Below are positions 58,363 to 58,698 of a DNA stretch of 58,698 bases, in pieces. Source of the DNA: an uncultured Verrucomicrobiota bacterium (GTDB lineage: Bacteria > Verrucomicrobiota > Kiritimatiellia > CAIVKH01); the NCBI GenBank assembly GCA_937996795.1, contig CALKUH010000031.1, positions 1-58,698 of the forward strand, in the 5' to 3' direction. Position 1 is the stretch's first letter, and each line of letters opens with the position of its first letter. The notes under the pieces were generated by a model. It saw only the letters and a list, made by a program, of their open reading frames with translations, did not search any database and was not told the origin of the DNA. The position numbers and the translations under genes are program-made.

Positions 58363-58601
58363 CAAAGATGCTTGTGAGCGAATGCGTGGCCGGAGCCACT
58401 CTTGAAGTAGCGCTCCAACTGGATGGCGCGTCGCTGTTCGCGAACAGCGACAAAGGCGACCAATTCCCAGGGTTTGAAGCGGTCGGTAGCCGGCACGTCG
58501 CCCGCATTGTGACGGGCGAGTCGCGCCTCAACGTTGCTCGTCATTCCGACGTACGTCTTGCCAGGTTTCGACATGCTTTGAATGAGATAGACGTAAAACA
58601 T
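58359..58601 (-). CDS. GIY-YIG superfamily endonuclease, UvrC-N-like single domain
   Basis: An 80-residue single-domain nuclease. The strand pair FYVYLIQ and KTYVGMT corresponds to GIY and YIG; Arg27 (EARLARHNAG) and Glu63 (IQLERYFKSGSG) are the catalytic positions. The end, FAHKHLW, is typical of the small stand-alone YhbQ/URI-like group. The ATG at 58601 is chosen because the domain begins immediately after it; the frame stays open upstream through the repeat-like region to 58679, but that part is low-complexity. No Shine-Dalgarno is evident. Its stop lies within a palindrome and the gene is flanked by direct repeats, suggesting a repeat-linked or mobile nuclease rather than a housekeeping gene. 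Confidence 0.8.
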   Translation of the reverse strand: MFYVYLIQSMSKPGKTYVGMTSNVEARLARHNAGDVPATDRFKPWELVAFVAVREQRRAIQLERYFKSGSGHAFAHKHLW

Positions 58602-58661
58602 GGCCCTGCTACGCCCTGCGGCTGCGCCTTGTGCTACGCAGGGCATCCTTCGCTCTGCGCT

Positions 58662-58698
58662 CGCGTTATGGCCTGCCATCCGTAGCTCAAGCCCGTCT
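58662..58698 (+). repeat. Direct repeat, right copy (at window edge)
   Basis: 37 bases matching 58315-58351 with one mismatch. It is cut or ends at the last base of the window, so its full length and any palindrome partner cannot be seen. Confidence 0.8.

Larger units (their letters stand above)
58315..58698. mobile_element. Repeat-flanked GIY-YIG unit (candidate small mobile element, right end cut by window)
   Basis: A GIY-YIG gene on the minus strand lies between two copies of a 37-base direct repeat (58315-58351 and 58662-58698; one mismatch). The second copy runs to the edge of the window and may continue. The 3' end of the gene lies inside a palindrome that starts in the left repeat. 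GC-rich palindromic bits (around 58612-58645: GCTACGCCCTGCGG, GCTACGCAGGGC) also occur upstream of the gene. Small GIY-YIG genes embedded in palindromic repeats are reminiscent of REP-like dispersed units, but mobility is inference. Confidence 0.5.

Noticed and set aside
1..58698. CRISPR array, tRNA, rRNA or riboswitch
   Set aside because: No regularly spaced repeats, no cloverleaf-like sequence and no recognisable riboswitch core were seen in the intergenic gaps, the longest of which is ~190 bases.

Overview
The window is GC-rich, densely packed chromosomal DNA from a Gram-negative bacterium. It encodes Kdo transferase (WaaA), an O-antigen ligase-like protein, a TolC/RND pair, an Mla-type MCE lipid transporter and a secretin. 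The best lineage clue is the five-gene block at 30523-38318, which has the order and domain make-up of the Akkermansia muciniphila Amuc_1102-1101-1100-1099-1098 pilus-associated locus. This points to the PVC group, probably Verrucomicrobiota or Kiritimatiellota. The lineage is inferred from gene content, since no rRNA is present. I saw no tRNA, rRNA, CRISPR array, prophage or classical insertion sequence. No gene-free gap exceeds 300 bases.

Layout. 1-8615: a 5'-truncated YfhO-like membrane protein, a convergent family-2 glycosyltransferase, fmt, and a TolC-like/RND efflux pair without an adaptor gene. 8629-15740: a divergent cytochrome c gene, then aroB, an unknown protein, dprA, topA and xerC. 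15789-20655: waaA, NUDIX hydrolase, cobalamin adenosyltransferase, murB, a flavin reductase-like protein and a glyoxalase II-like protein. 20708-28825: an AI-2E family permease, a tiny membrane protein, a GlmU-like left-handed beta-helix protein, glmM, an unusual W-P-F/L repeat protein, mlaE, mlaF, mlaD and a small exported protein. 28841-30331: guaB on the minus strand. 30523-38318: the Amuc_1100-type pilus-like operon, closed by a strong hairpin. 38437-43505: a stand-alone 5'-3' exonuclease, an STT3-like GT-C protein, coaE and rho. 43535-48535: a VWA protein, then tig-clpP-clpX. 48495-54207: a 5'-nucleotidase, an O-antigen ligase-like protein, a convergent CCA-adding enzyme with a PH-like membrane protein, and a thioredoxin-fold lipoprotein without CXXC. 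54307-58267: an EF-G-like GTPase, yebC, ruvC and an SGNH hydrolase. The right edge holds a GIY-YIG gene between two copies of a 37-base repeat.

Genes are tightly coupled. At least ten junctions are four-base ATGA or GTGA overlaps. The mlaE start appears to follow the same rule with a non-canonical AUA codon (ATAA). Several transcription units begin with no Shine-Dalgarno sequence and with promoter-like elements only one transcript-start distance from the start codon, suggesting near-leaderless mRNAs. Genes inside operons, or behind longer leaders, more often show good Shine-Dalgarno motifs.

The most interesting items are: the W-P-F/L repeat protein coupled to an MCE transporter; the AUA-initiated mlaE; the near-leaderless promoter pattern; a topoisomerase I whose zinc fingers are replaced by three about 64-residue repeats; the repeat-flanked GIY-YIG unit; and several enzymes with altered signature motifs (EF-G-like G3/G4 boxes, glyoxalase II HxDxDH, thioredoxin fold without CXXC).
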